Below are positions 23,853 through 35,210 of a stretch of 64,000 nucleotides of DNA, piece by piece. The notes under the pieces were generated by a model. That model was not told the origin of the DNA, searched no databases, and saw only the letters and a program-made list of their open reading frames with translations. Each line of letters begins with the position of its first letter. The first letter of the stretch is position 1. This DNA is from Larix kaempferi (lineage: Eukaryota > Streptophyta > Pinopsida > Pinales > Pinaceae): NCBI GenBank assembly GCA_027924585.1, contig BSBM01000426.1, positions 2,342,001-2,406,000 on the forward strand, read 5' to 3'. The translations under genes and the position numbers were made by a program.

Positions 23853-24733
23853 TGTCAATCATGTATGAGATTCTCAGAAAACACAGTTGAGAGTCGAAGA
23901 ATCTACAAAAATCCAATGATGTATAAGATTTGGAACGCTTATAGAATGAAAAACCATATTTCTTTCATCATTTGTTTCTATTGGAAAATACCCTAGCGCC
24001 AACAAAAGAAGAATGTGCTCCCACCGAGGTCCTAAATGGAGTCATGAGAAGCCTGAGGAAGAGATTGGCGTGGCTTCTTATCCCTCCTTAAACTTTGAGA
24101 ATAATTTGATAGCCTACAATAAATCTTGCATCCATGGACAAGAAAAACTAGTTTTGGACTTAGTGATTAATCTTATTTATCTGTTGGAGGCTTCAAACAA
24201 CAAGCTCATCATTCCCTTGAGTCCCATTCTGGACTTAAAGGATGAAGTCTGCAAACCTCCCAAGGAAAGATCCGAGCTATCAACAACTTGCATCTCCATA
24301 TTACGAAACAAAGTACTCTTCCTTGTTAGGGTATTGAAGACCCATATTTTTTTGGTCATATTGGTCTTCCTTCCATGCACATGAATGTGACTTGATTCCT
24401 TTCCATCTTAACCAAGGGTGTTCATGCTAGTAGCATAATATAGTTGCTAGTTCCTTTTTGCAAACTTTTCAGGATAATCAACTTTCATTTGCAAAGGCTT
24501 CTTGATACTTAATGATGTCCAATCCATTACCACTCTAGTGTATTTCTCCTCCACCAACATCTATACTAACTTAAAAAAAAAAAACTTTAAAATCAAAGCA
24601 ATCATTGGCTGCTATGCAACTCTACCTTGTTCTTTAAGCAATGTAAAACTAATAATGTCTTAACATTTAAGCTCGCGTTGTTCACTTAAATAAATCAAAT
24701 TATCTAGTAAATACGTGTGAAAATAATACTAGA
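23853..24733 (+). repeat. dispersed repeat, copy A (degraded)
   Basis: From CAATCATGTATGAGATTCTCA to ATCTAGTAAATACGTGTG this segment aligns with 27,742-28,688 in the same orientation. It carries a broken frame relative to copy B and lacks about 54 bp present there (between GATCCGAG and CTATCAACAACTTGC). Readable protein-like pieces include LIYLLEASNNKLIIPLSPIL and PSMHM. The family is not recognised. Confidence 0.7.
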
Positions 24734-27700
24734 TTATCCACTTAAATGTGGCTGGTGGACATCAATAGGCCACGAACTGCTCGTTATCATATGTAAACTA
24801 AGATATATATAATTTTAATTTGAAACGACACCCATAAAATAAATTTTGACAAAAGACTCGTCTCATCTTCCTACAATCTAAGAAGATGACCCTTCCTCAT
24901 CCACCCTAAAATTGTAAAATATAAATGCCTATCAACATAATAATAATAAAATGATATCAACATAATAATAATAAAATGATACCTTGCCTATATCTTAGAG
25001 ATACACACATGTGTATACATAGCTAGGGTGGTAACAAGATTTTCTTTAAAGTAATATAATTACTTATAAAAAGTAGGTGATCATTAACTTATAAATGATT
25101 CACAAGTAGCCCATTAAAAGCAAGGTTTAATTATTCCTAAAGCCTTGTAGGTATCCCTTTTGAAACTAATTAATTTTATCTATACAAGGATATACTTGCA
25201 TAAATACTTTCATAATTAATTATCTACCTTTTAACATAAGGTGACTATATAATATAGTATATAGTCCTCAGGAAAGGAAACTTTTATTAAAAAGACTTAT
25301 AGATAGTATTGGTCATTTAATGCCCTAGTTTAGAATAATAATAATAATTAGGATTCTCCTTAATCTTAGTAGGTCAGCTTTTGTACTCAAATAGAAAGAT
25401 CAAGGAAGCCCCCTATTTGTAGCGGGTCTTGATAACTTGTCTTCCATGGCTTTCTAGCAAACAAACTTTCCCCCTAGTGAACTAATTTCCCTTTCATTTA
25501 ATCGTGTCAAAAGAACCTTCACTCTCCTAAGTCTACAAATTTACTTTACGCTTGAGAAAACATCATCATACTTACAAAGATTAACCTGTGGAGCTCTTGC
25601 CATGAGTTCCTTGCCGTTGACAGGTATACAGTTTGTACTTCCTGTTGCAGAAACCCTAAGGGAGAAATCGGGATATTATAGTGAGGCCAATATAACAAAA
25701 AATAGGATTGAAATATAATCAAAATACCATCAACATACAAAATGACGATATGAGAAATTTTAGATCAAGGCAAAATGCCGAACAATTTACCTTTCAAATT
25801 CAATGCCTAATAGTATGCAAAGGTATTTTTCTAAGTTATTGAAATTAGTTACTTATAAGGCAAAGTGGTTGCATTTAAAATGAAGATTGAGCGATTTCTT
25901 TTATGTTTTTTATTTCTTCAAACAAAATTCTATGAACGAAATTAGTTAACCAAATTTATGAAAATAAATTAAAAAAAAACACATGTCCTCCATGATAAAC
26001 CAAATCATACCTGATTTCTACCTATGATTCCATATCTCTTCCCATCCAACTTCACATGTGACGAACAAAGTCATATTTGTTAGGAACTACATGGCATCTT
26101 TAATACTTAGAAAATTCACAACGAACAATACTAGGCATGCTTACCTTCTCCAAGCGTCCATGTTTCTATAAAAAACCTCTTGCCCGACCACACTCTTCAA
26201 AATCCGCCAATTCACACGTATTTTATATATGACTTCATGTGTTATAGTTGAAAAGGTCCCCATGGGGTTTGGTCTTATTAAGTTTCGTGATTGAAGCTAC
26301 AAATGGAGTGCACAAATGGAATTTGACAAGCAAATTGCTTGTTAGGAGGTGATTTTTTCATCAAATACGATTAAAAATCAAGAAATTATTCATCACAAAC
26401 CAAGTTTAAAATGTATAAACTTTTATAATGTGGATTTAACAGTCAAATTTGATGGGTTAGTTGGATTTCAAATTCTAACTCTGATGGAGTGCCACATAAA
26501 CTCAAGGGAAACATGTACAAATATCAAGGCCCAAGACTAAAGCCCCATACATGCCATTTGAACATTTGAGGTGGAATATAAAATATCTTACCTTGATATG
26601 CATGTTGCATCACTATATATACCTGATATGTTACACTCTTGGTTAGAAAAGGCCTCAAGTGCCTCTCTCACCCATGATGGAGACTTCAGTTGGTGGGCAT
26701 AGATCATGGGGCATAAAGGTTAATGGGTATACTTACTAGGTGTGGTAGTTTAAGACACCTTGATGAGGGGAAAAACAGGTGTACATCATGTCAGGTACTT
26801 GTGGATGCCATCGACGCAATATTCTAGCTCATAGACAAAGCGGCTTGGACTCATCGATAAGAGGGGCATCAGGTGAAGAGCCCAAGTCGGGTTGATAGAG
26901 TCATTGATGGGTCATTGGATAGACCATAGGGAGAGCGCCTAATTTTCTTAGGGCTTCCCTAATACATATCTTTTTGAGGAGGTTGGCTCTAGATGGGAGG
27001 GGAACCTTGGATGCCAAGGCATGCGCCCTCCATCTCATATAAGTAAACCAGAGGTTGGAGGTAAACACACCAACCAAGTGGAAATAAGGAAGAGCACAAC
27101 TTAACTTAGGCATAGGTCAAGGAGGAGGTGTGAGCTGCGAGTTGGATGCAACTAAGTGTGGTGGAGCACACTACAGATGGAAACTTGAGGTAGAACTTGA
27201 ACATGCATTGTAGGAGGAAGACCTATGGGTTGTGATAGGGGAAGGAAGGAAACGATGTGATTACAGTTTGGGCGCATGTCGAGGCGAAGTTGTGTGGTAG
27301 TCTAGGCACACTTGGGAATTGGCTAGGAGCCAGTTGGAATAGTTATGGGCACACTTCTAGGAACACCCCATTTTTTGTAAACAAGTTCTTGTTGTATATA
27401 CAATCTGGGCACACCCCATTGAGGTGATACCATTCTTATGTCTTATGTACTATTGTATGTGTTCTCGGTGCAACTCTGTTGAACATGGATAAGTTAAATG
27501 AGGCACACACATAAGAGTAAAAAGTGAGTAGGCATAGTCTCAGAGGTTTTACACTAGGTTGACCTCGTCCCTAGAGGTGAAATCTGGGCAATGCCGCATG
27601 ACCTAGAAGAGGAGATGAGACCTCATCTTGGGCTGGACTTCTGGTCCTGTGACATAATCCCTCTATCGGCTTATAGCATATATTGCGATAGATCCTCACT

Positions 27701-27741
27701 ACAATCAAGCTATCATCTTCCTTACCTATCAGTATGACCAT
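24734..27741. other. intergenic DNA, no gene recognised
   Basis: This stretch is AT-rich with small repeats, such as two copies of ATCAACATAATAATAATAAA near 24,935-24,985. From about 26,640 to 27,560 base composition becomes more balanced, with loosely repeated GGGCACACTTCTAGG / GGGCACACCCCATT phrases. I found no recognisable domain, RNA gene or element end. Confidence 0.4.
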
Positions 27742-28688
27742 TGTGCCAATCATGTATGAGATTCTCAGAAAACACAACCAAGAGCCAAAGAATCTACTCA
27801 ATTCCACTGATGTCCAGGATTTGGAACGCTTCCAGGATGAAGAAATAGATTGCTTTCATAATTTGTTCCTATTAGACGATATCGTAGAAACAATAGAAGA
27901 AGAATGTGCTTCCACCGTGGAGGTCCTAAATGGTCATGAGAAGCCCGAAGGAAGATATTGGCATGACTTCTTGTCCCTCCTTGAACTTTGGGAATGATTT
28001 GATGGCCTATGATAAATCTAGCGTCCATAAACGAGAAAACCTAGTTTTGACTCAGTGTTTGATCTAATTTATCTGTTGGAGGCTTTAAACGACGAGCTTG
28101 GCATTCCCTTGAGTCCCATTCTAGACTTGAAGGATGAAGTTTTCCAGCCTACCAAGGAAAGATCCGAGTGTTCGTTGAACGACCTAAATCTTGAATCCCT
28201 TGGTGAAAGCTGGCACTTCAAGGCCAACTTTGTAAGCTATCAACAACTTGCATCTCCATAATATCAAATAGAGTACTTCTTCCTTGTTAGCGTATTGAAG
28301 ACCCATATTTCTTCGATCATATTAGTCTTCCTTCCATGCACATGAATGTGACTCGATTCCTTTCCATCTTCACATCTTAACCGAGGGTGTTCATGCTGGT
28401 AGCATAATATCGTTGCTAGTTCCTTTTTGCAAACTTTTCAGGATAAAAAACTTTCATTTGCAAACGCCTTTTGATACTCAATGGTGTCGAGTCCATTACC
28501 ATTCTAGTATATTTCTCCTCCACCAACAACTATACTAACTTAAAAGAAACCTTTAAAATCAAAGTAAAGACCGGCTGCTATGCAACTCTCCTTTATTATA
28601 AAGAGTGTAAAATTAATATTGTCTTAACATGAGCTACGTTGTTAACTTATCAAATTATCTAGTAAATACGTGTGCAAATATAATATAT
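27742..28688 (+). repeat. dispersed repeat, copy B, with partial open frames
   Basis: This is the better-preserved copy of the repeat at 23,853-24,733. It has open frames at 27,734-27,997 (including NLLNSTDVQDLERFQDEE, LLDDIVETIEEECASTVEVL and YWHDFLSLLELWE) and at 28,055-28,258 (DLIYLLEALNDELGIPLSP, ILDLKDEVFQPTKERSE, LNLESLGESWHFKANFVS). The two frames are separated by stops. The acidic, leucine-rich composition looks like a real ancestral protein, but I do not recognise it. It is probably a gene or gene fragment spread by duplication or transposition. Confidence 0.6.
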
Positions 28689-28914
28689 TAAAAATATAAT
28701 AACATCATGAATCCCTGTGCTAATTTCATTATGTTAGTATTCTTTTCCAAATTCGTCATATTAGTGGTGGGAACGAGAATCATGAGAATGAGAATGCGAG
28801 GGAACCAAAAAATAAAGTGGGTCAACCAAGAGATGCATGGAAAGTATGGTAAGAAAGTACAAATTTCGATGAAAACATATAATCTAATATTACTTATAAT
28901 GTGGTCCAAAGTTC

Positions 28915-29920
28915 AAACAATCGAAATCTGATTAAGTGGTCCACTGGTCTTATAAGACATGAAAATGAATGCCTGCCACCTTTTTTATGTCTCCGGGAAT
29001 CGGAATGATACCTCGCGACTTTTACAACGAGATTTAAATTATTCGAATCAAAATAAAATATATTTTTAAAATATAAAAAAGTTAAGAATCATATCAATAT
29101 GGACAGCGGCATGGCTTTATCTTATTATAGGCAGGGTGAAGAACAAGTTGTGCTTATCTTGTCACCATGCTTGCCTACCATTGGAAGCTCTACTTTTAAG
29201 CATACGTGGTTGGATGTGAGATCTTATCTACTTCAAAATCACCTTTGTATGCAAAGGTAGGTTAATCTTTTTATAAAACTTTTAATATATAAATATATAT
29301 AATTTAGATAAAAATTTTAAATACATTATTTAAACTTAATAGTGACAAAAATCTACTCATATCTAAAATTTATGAAAAGTAATTATTTGATTATGTTTTT
29401 ATTCACTTCAAAATCACCTTTGTATTCAAAGGTAGGTTAACCTTTTTATAAAACTTTATATATATATATATATAATTTAGAAAAAAAATTTAAATACATT
29501 ATTTAAACTTAATAGTAACAAAAATCTACTCATATCTAAAATTTATGAAAAGTAATTATTTGATTATGTTTTTATTCATTATTAGATTACGTCTTTATTA
29601 GTCGATTCGATCTATCATCCATGCTAGGTAGAAAAATTTGTTGGAATTTCTCATAAATATTTAACTTTTCTCGATTCCTTCAAAATAATAGAAAAATAGA
29701 TTTTTCATTTAAAAAAATTACACCTTTACCCACTGCCGAGCAGATGCTGATTTTTTCGAAGATGATGACGTCCTTCCTTGGTACACACAATCGAATCCGG
29801 ATTGAGTGGTCCACTGCCACATGAAATGAATGAATGCCTGCCAGGCTGCCACCTTTTTTACGTCTTCGGGAATCGGAATGATGCCTCGCCAGTCGCCACT
29901 TTCCCAACAAAATGCTCGAA
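28915..29920. repeat. local duplications, including a 175-bp tandem repeat
   Basis: A block at about 28,915-29,045 (GTGGTCCACTG, GAATGCCTGCCA, CGGGAATCGGAATGAT) recurs at about 29,785-29,905. Between them 29,231-29,405 and 29,406-29,580 form a tight 175-bp tandem duplication, beginning CTTCAAAATCACCTTTGTAT and ending GATTATGTTTTTATTC. The tandem pair is AT-rich with a TATATATATA tract. Nothing coding is certain. Confidence 0.8.
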
Positions 29921-30044
29921 TCGAACAAACGAATGTGAATTTCTCTACCACCTCAGCGTGGATTTTGTGCCTACGATTTCTCGGCTTTTCTCCGTCACCG
30001 TCACAGTATGAACTGTCGCATTATGTTTGGGCTAACTATTTTTT

Positions 30045-30572
30045 TTGCTGTGGTGGTTTTATTTATTTTTTCAGTGCTTTTCTTTCAAGGCGTCGTTTTG
30101 TCGATTGGGAAGATTCAATGCATTCCTTTTTCCCGCTGTAGTGGTTTTATTTATTTGATCAGTGCTTTTCTGCCGAGGCGGTTTTGTCGATTTGGAAGAT
30201 TCTATGCATTCTTTAGTGCGGCTTCCTTTTAAGTGTCGCATTATTCGAAGTTACCGTTTGATGGCGCTGAGGCGAGTGGAGTTGTGGTATGACGAAACAG
30301 CATTTTACGCACAAATTCCTACGTGCTGAAGGAAATGAGTCAGACTGTTTGGCACGTCCATCATGGTCCATGTATCACGCACAAACTAATATTAAAATAT
30401 CTATGTCCTGGTATTCAAATGACGTGTATCTTTCTGGATTTTATGACCCCTTATTTTACGCACACATTCCTATGTGCGGACGGAAATGTATCAGTTTGGC
30501 TATAGTCCAGTCAAACGGCACGTCCATCACGGTCCATGTATTACGCACAAACTAATATTAAAATATCTATGT
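30045..30572. repeat. two short tandem duplications
   Basis: First, an ~85-90-bp unit (TGGTTTTATTTATTT…CAGTGCTTTTCT…GTCGATT…GGAAGATTC) occurs at about 30,052-30,122 and 30,141-30,205. Second, an ~150-bp unit (TTTTACGCACAAATTCCTA…CACGTCCATCA…GGTCCATGTAT…CGCACAAACTAATATTAAAA) occurs at about 30,302-30,410 and 30,453-30,570. Part of the intervening phrase (TGGTATTCAAATGACGTGT) recurs near 31,468-31,515. Confidence 0.75.
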
Positions 30573-31590
30573 TTTCCGCCGTCATTTTGTGGTAGGAGAG
30601 TATGAAGAAGTGTTCGTGAATTATTTAAATTATTTATTTAAAAGGCAAAGTTTAGCATTTAAAATGGATAGTGGTCATTTTTTTCCCTCTTAAGACAATT
30701 CTATGAGCGATATTAGTTTGTGAACACATATTTTAAAACATATTCTAAGCCCCCGACATGCATCGATGGGCGAAAAAGGAAATGCTGGTTGCAGACTGCA
30801 GTACTCAGCCTATGCAGCAAACTCTGCTGAACAATCACTGTCCGGGCTAATGAGCACGGCACTACGTCTAATTGTTTCCAGTTTCAGTCTGTAATATTTC
30901 AATAGAGTTGTTGATTTATTTGTGATCTTTTATTTATGAAGATTTGAACTTGTTATTTTCCATTTACAATTTATCATTTCACTTATTCATTATCAATTAG
31001 TCTACTCTATCCATTACAAACTTTTATTAAAATAATATAATTATATATAATGTGTTGATAGGTTAGTGGACGTTTGGATCTCTTTCTGAAATCATCATGA
31101 GGAGACTACAAGCCTCATGATCATGATGTTGATTCAATATACCAATCACTTTTCATGCTTGGTTGACATCAATCAAACAGAAGCGCAAGTATAGATAAGA
31201 AATACAAACTAGCTATAGTCAATCACGGCTCTAAGCTAAGTTAACCAGCGTTGGAAATATATTTGTCATTTTCTTTTATTAAAAGTGATTTTGCATGGAG
31301 AATTCTCTTACCAAAATAATTATGAAGAAAGTCAAAATGACTAAGTGAGGATTGCAATGAAAGATACGACAAAGAATAAATAGGGTGGTTGATTATAAAG
31401 ATCAAGGTTGTTAGATCAAATAAGTTTAACAAGAACGAAGTGGTTGAGAAGCACCTATCCAAAGTAAAGTACTGGTATTCAAATTAAAGTACTGGTATTC
31501 AAATGGCGTGTTTCTTCCTGGATTTTATAACTTGTTAGATTCTAGAAATTAAGGATCAACATTTTTGGACTTTAAATTAATTTATTGAAA
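30573..31590. other. intergenic DNA, no gene recognised
   Basis: No coding or RNA feature is supported. At 31,468-31,507 a 20-bp unit (AAAGTACTGGTATTCAAAT) is tandemly duplicated. The sequence then leads into degraded Copia gag coding sequence without a recognisable LTR or PBS. Confidence 0.4.
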
Positions 31591-31615
31591 ATGTGTTTTC
31601 AAATTTATTGGAATT

Positions 31616-32487
31616 TATGGAGCAGTGTCATTTTATCATTCTTACTCCATTCAATTATTTTGATTGGAAAGCACACATGGAGATTATGTTGAGGAGCAAA
31701 GGCCTTTACAGAGTTAATATGGGTACTAAGCTCGAGCCTACATCAGCTATAGAGAAGGCCAAATGGCATAGTAGAAGAGATGATGCGTATGGCCTACTAT
31801 GTCTTAACACTTCCAGAGATCTCTTATTCCAGCTCGATGGAAGTTTGGCTCAAACTTGAGTCATTGTTTGAAAATATAGATGAATTAAGGGGCCATCAGT
31901 TGGAGAATGAATTGATTTCTCTGAGTCCAAGTAGTTTTGATTCCATACAAGATTTCTTCACAAAGTTTAAATCTTTAGTTCTTCAGCTCAAACAATGCGG
32001 GATCTAGAAGAAAGATGAGCAATTGATTTTGTCAATTCTCTCAAAATTGTGTCCAGAATACTTAGCTTTTGTTTCTACCTTCCATGCAACTAAGTAGATA
32101 GTTCAAAATTGGAAGATGCCTTCCTTGGAAAAGTTCACGGAGTCTCTAACCCAAGAGCGAGATAAGTTGGTCTTGATGGGAGCCATAAAGCCATCAAAAT
32201 ACCATGGGCTAGCAGTTGGAGATTATAAGAGTTGCAAAGGGAAGAAGAAGGCCAAAGATAAAAATCCTTTGGATCAAAGGAAGGAGAAATACAAACCACC
32301 TAAAGAGGCTTCGAATTCCAAGAAGGAGAAGCATAAGAAGGAAACGACTAAGTGCACATACTTCCATAAGGGTTGGCACCCTGAAAGTGCATGTATGAAG
32401 AAAACCATAGACATGATGGCTCGACTTCTAGAAAAGAACAATATTCTAGTTCCTGAAAGTGCAAAGAGGAAAGATGGAGGTTCAAGT
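31616..32487 (+). pseudogene. Copia gag (UBN2-type) of the truncated element
   Basis: MEQCHFIILTPFNYFDWKAH and KGLYRVNMGTKLEP are the gag N-terminus, followed by LKLESLFENIDELRGHQLEN in a shifted frame, then QDFFTKFKSLVLQLKQCG and a stop. A lysine-rich tail ends in a zinc knuckle reading CTYFHKGWHPESAC. The second zinc-binding cysteine is phenylalanine, so the knuckle is broken. Gag would package the RNA. At least one frameshift (about 31,850) and two stops separate the pieces. Confidence 0.85.
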
Positions 32488-32514
32488 TAAGAAGGTAAAG
32501 AAAGATGACATGGA

Positions 32515-32703
32515 TTGATGGAAAGCACATCAAAGTCTTCTTCTTTCATTATTGATTTTGGAGCATCCATGCATATGGCTTCCACAAGGGAGTCCTTCTC
32601 TGATTTTGAATCTATTGGTGGTCCCTCAATATTTATGGGAGATGACTCAAAGAATCCATCAAAAGGTAAGGGTAGAATTGATCTTGACCATGGTTGTTTC
32701 AAG
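32515..32703 (+). pseudogene. Copia protease fragment
   Basis: SFIIDFGASMHMASTRESF is a protease active-site region in which the usual D-S-G reads D-F-G. It continues GGPSIFMGDDSKNPSKGKGR and HGCFK, and is then interrupted by the inserted element. The sequence after the insertion resumes exactly with FKNVFYVPGLVEKILSV. Confidence 0.8.
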
Positions 32704-33036
32704 TTGAGAAATTCTTAGAGCCAAAATTTCGCCAATTGGCTATTTTTTGGGTTTTGTTTTCAAGAATGAAATTCGCTATTTAGTCATTTTTAGTCTCCAA
32801 TATCACCTATATTTACATAAAATATGTTTTTTTATCATAATATTTGCCAAAATTTAGAATTTTCAGTAGTAAACTGTATGCTTCATATTTAATATTCGCC
32901 TACCTATCTATATATATGTTTTTTTCAATCCAAAATAATCGCCTCGAATACTACACTTAAGTGTAGTATTGGAATCCTTAAAAAATACCCTGTACTACAC
33001 TTAAGTGTATTATTGGAATCCTTAAAAAATACCCTG
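32704..33036. mobile_element. hAT-like non-autonomous element, 333 bp
   Basis: An 8-bp direct repeat GTTTCAAG flanks this segment at 32,696-32,703 and 33,037-33,044, and removing it restores the Copia reading frame. The right end reads TACCCTG, the complement of the CAGGGTA common at hAT ends. The left end (TTGAGAAATTCTTAG) matches only partly. Inside, a 44-bp unit is duplicated at 32,951 and 32,995. Each unit holds an ACTACACTTAAGTGTA palindrome and its own CTTAAAAAATACCCTG. It has no coding capacity, so a transposase would have to act in trans. Confidence 0.7.
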
Positions 33037-33044
33037 GTTTCAAG

Positions 33045-34140
33045 AATGTCTTTTATGTGCCTGGTCTGGTTGAAAAAATTCTTTCTGTGTATCAAATGAC
33101 ACACACTGGGCTCCTAAGAAAGTCATCTTCATTCCCAACGATGTCGAAATTTATGAAATTTCCACTGGTAGAATTATTGCACTAGGCGTTGCAGACCATG
33201 ACTCAAAGGTCTACAAGTTCTCTCATTTCTTCTCCTAATCATCACCCAATGCCCTCCTGATTCATGCCAATGAGACCAGCAAGCTGTGGCACTAGAGATT
33301 TTCCCACCTCAATTATAACTATTTGCAATATTTGCATAAGTTTTCTACTGTTGATGGGTTGCCAAACATTAAGTTCTCAAAAGGAATTTTTCAAGGTTGT
33401 ATCCTTGGAAAGCACCCTGAGCACAAGTATGAGAAAGAAGAGCAAAGAGAACATATTCATCTGTTGAGTTGATCCATAGTGATATCTCAGGTCCCTTTCC
33501 TAGCTTGCCCTTGAGCAATGCAAAATATGTGTTGACTTTCATTGATGAATACTCAAGATACTGTTGGGTTTACTTTCTCTAGTATAAGTCAGAAGTATTT
33601 GGAATTTTCACTGTTTTTAAAGCTTTTGTGGAGGATTCTTTTGGAAGGAAGATTAAGGCCCTTCCAACAAACAATGGAGGGGAATATGTCAAGTCTAATT
33701 TGCAGCAATTTTGTGCTGATGCTGGCATTCAAATGCATCATATTGTTCCCTACATACCTTAGCAAAATGGTGTGGCAGAGTGCAAAAATAGATCCCTCAA
33801 GGAGATGACCATCTACATCTTAGAATCCAAGTATTTATCTCCAAGATTATGGGAAGAGTCCATTAATTGTGCAGCGTACATATAGAATAGAGTGCCTCAT
33901 AAATATTTGAAAGGTATGACTCCTTTTGAATTTTGGAGTGGGCACATGCCAGATGTGTCACATTTCAGAATTTTTGGCTTAAAAGCTTAGGTTAGAATTC
34001 CACCTGAGAAGAGAAGGGATTTGAAGCCCCAGAGCCAACCATGCATATTTTTTTGCTATCCCGAAGATGCAAAGGTTTAAAAATTGATAAATCTCTCCAG
34101 TCATAATACATTCATTGAAATACGTGTGCAATTTGAAGAA
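33045..34140 (+). pseudogene. Copia integrase region
   Basis: After the inserted element, pol resumes with the GAG-pre-integrase (RFSHLNYNYLQYLHKFSTVD, GCILGKHPEHKY) and the integrase core (LIHSDISGPF, TFIDEYSRYCWVYFL, NGGEYVKSNLQQFCADAGI, QNGVAECKNRSLKEM). The C-terminal part follows with KGMTPFEFWSGHMPDVSHF. The acidic triad positions are HSDIS, an altered PTNNGGEY where aspartate is expected, and VAECKN. Loss of the middle aspartate and repeated stops rule out function. Confidence 0.85.
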
Positions 34141-34479
34141 GAACCCTTGTAGACAATCCAAATAGAAGAAGAAGGAGAAAGCTCACATCCACCACTGATG
34201 ATGTAAGTGAAGCCTCAAATGAATTTTCTGATTTTGAGTTTGATGATGAAGAAGAGAATCTGATTCTAAATTCTAATCCACCTATAAGACCAAAGTGGGC
34301 TACAAAAACCATTGAAGCAACATGAGAACTTGCAGGTGATCCTTAAGACACAAAGAAGACTAAGCCTCAATTTGACAGTGCACATTGTGGATTTTCTGTT
34401 GTTATTTGATGATATGATCTGATCCAACATCATATGTTGAGGGCTGAAAATATCCCATATGGAAAGCTTCCATGGATGA

Positions 34480-34718
34480 AGAGTTCCAGTCTCTTCAAAA
34501 TAATCAAACATGGGAACTAGTTTCAATGCCTACTGGCAGAAAATTGGTTCAATGTAAGTGGATCTTTTAGACAAAGATGGATGTTGGTGGTGAAGCAGTC
34601 AAATATAAGGAAATATTGGTGTCTAAGGGATTCTCCCAAGCCCAAGGTCTTGACTACACAATACTTTTTCTCTGGTAGCCAAGATGGATTCCATCAAACT
34701 AGTTCTGGCTATTGGGTG
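34480..34718 (+). pseudogene. Copia reverse transcriptase, 5' fragment only
   Basis: SMDEEFQSLQNNQTWELVSM, GRKLVQCKWIF, a stop, TKMDVGGEAVKYKEILVSKG and FSQAQGLDY form the first part of reverse transcriptase. It ends in KMDSIKLVLAI at the boundary with a GC-rich sequence beginning GGTGGGCGCACGAAGATGG. The catalytic YVDD region and RNase H are missing from this window. Confidence 0.85.
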
Positions 34719-35210
34719 GGCGCACGAAGATGGTCCCCATTTTTGTTGCAATGGGGGTGTGCTAGCGGAAAAAAAAGTGGCGCATACGCACCTAAGGAAG
34801 CGCGCATGCGCTGCTAGGTTCGGTACCAAACCGAGGCGTGTGTGCATATGTGGCGCGTACGCGTACCTGACACGTGCACACAACAGTGGTGCACACACAC
34901 CTCTGTTAAAATAAAATAAAAAACTAGTGCCCAATTTCCGCATTGTTCAATTGGCCAGCCGAGCGTGACTTGCACCTCCGCGTACGCGTGACTTGAACCA
35001 CCAAATTTGCCCAAATAAACTTCAAAACCACCCCACAACACCCACTAACTCATCAACAGGGCGATTGATAGGTAAATATCAAGTTTTGTTTTCATTTTAT
35101 TCATTCTTTTTATCAATTTTTTTATTTTTTTTTGTTTATTTAATTGTAAATAATTCTCAAATTTTGAAAACAATGAACCAATTTTCTATTGCAGATTGTA
35201 AACTGAGACA
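34719..35210 (+). promoter_or_regulatory. GC-rich upstream region of the unknown multi-exon gene
   Basis: Composition changes sharply at about 34,719. The region is rich in alternating GCGCGTACGCGTAC, ACACGTGCACAC and GTGCACACACAC. A CTCTGTTAAAATAAAATAAA block follows and then a T-rich leader. A very similar layout (GCGCGTGCGTGTCC followed by CTGTTAAGATAAAATTT) precedes the second gene-like segment at 46.8 kb. It is probably the 5' end or promoter of a transposable-element gene. No TATA box was confirmed, and the exact left border and any target duplication are unknown. Confidence 0.4.

Larger units (their letters stand above)
31616..34718 (+). mobile_element. truncated Copia element (gag to start of RT), nested
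   Basis: Gag, protease, integrase and the start of reverse transcriptase follow in Copia order on the plus strand. No LTR or PBS is visible on the left. The coding sequence stops abruptly at about 34,718, within the RT segment KMDSIKLVLAI, where unrelated GC-rich sequence begins. A 333-bp element is inserted in the protease/GAG-pre-integrase region (32,704-33,036). Numerous in-frame stops, such as GI*KKDEQ, LWH*RFSHL, IP*QNGVAE and WIF*TKMD, show that it is long dead. Confidence 0.88.
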
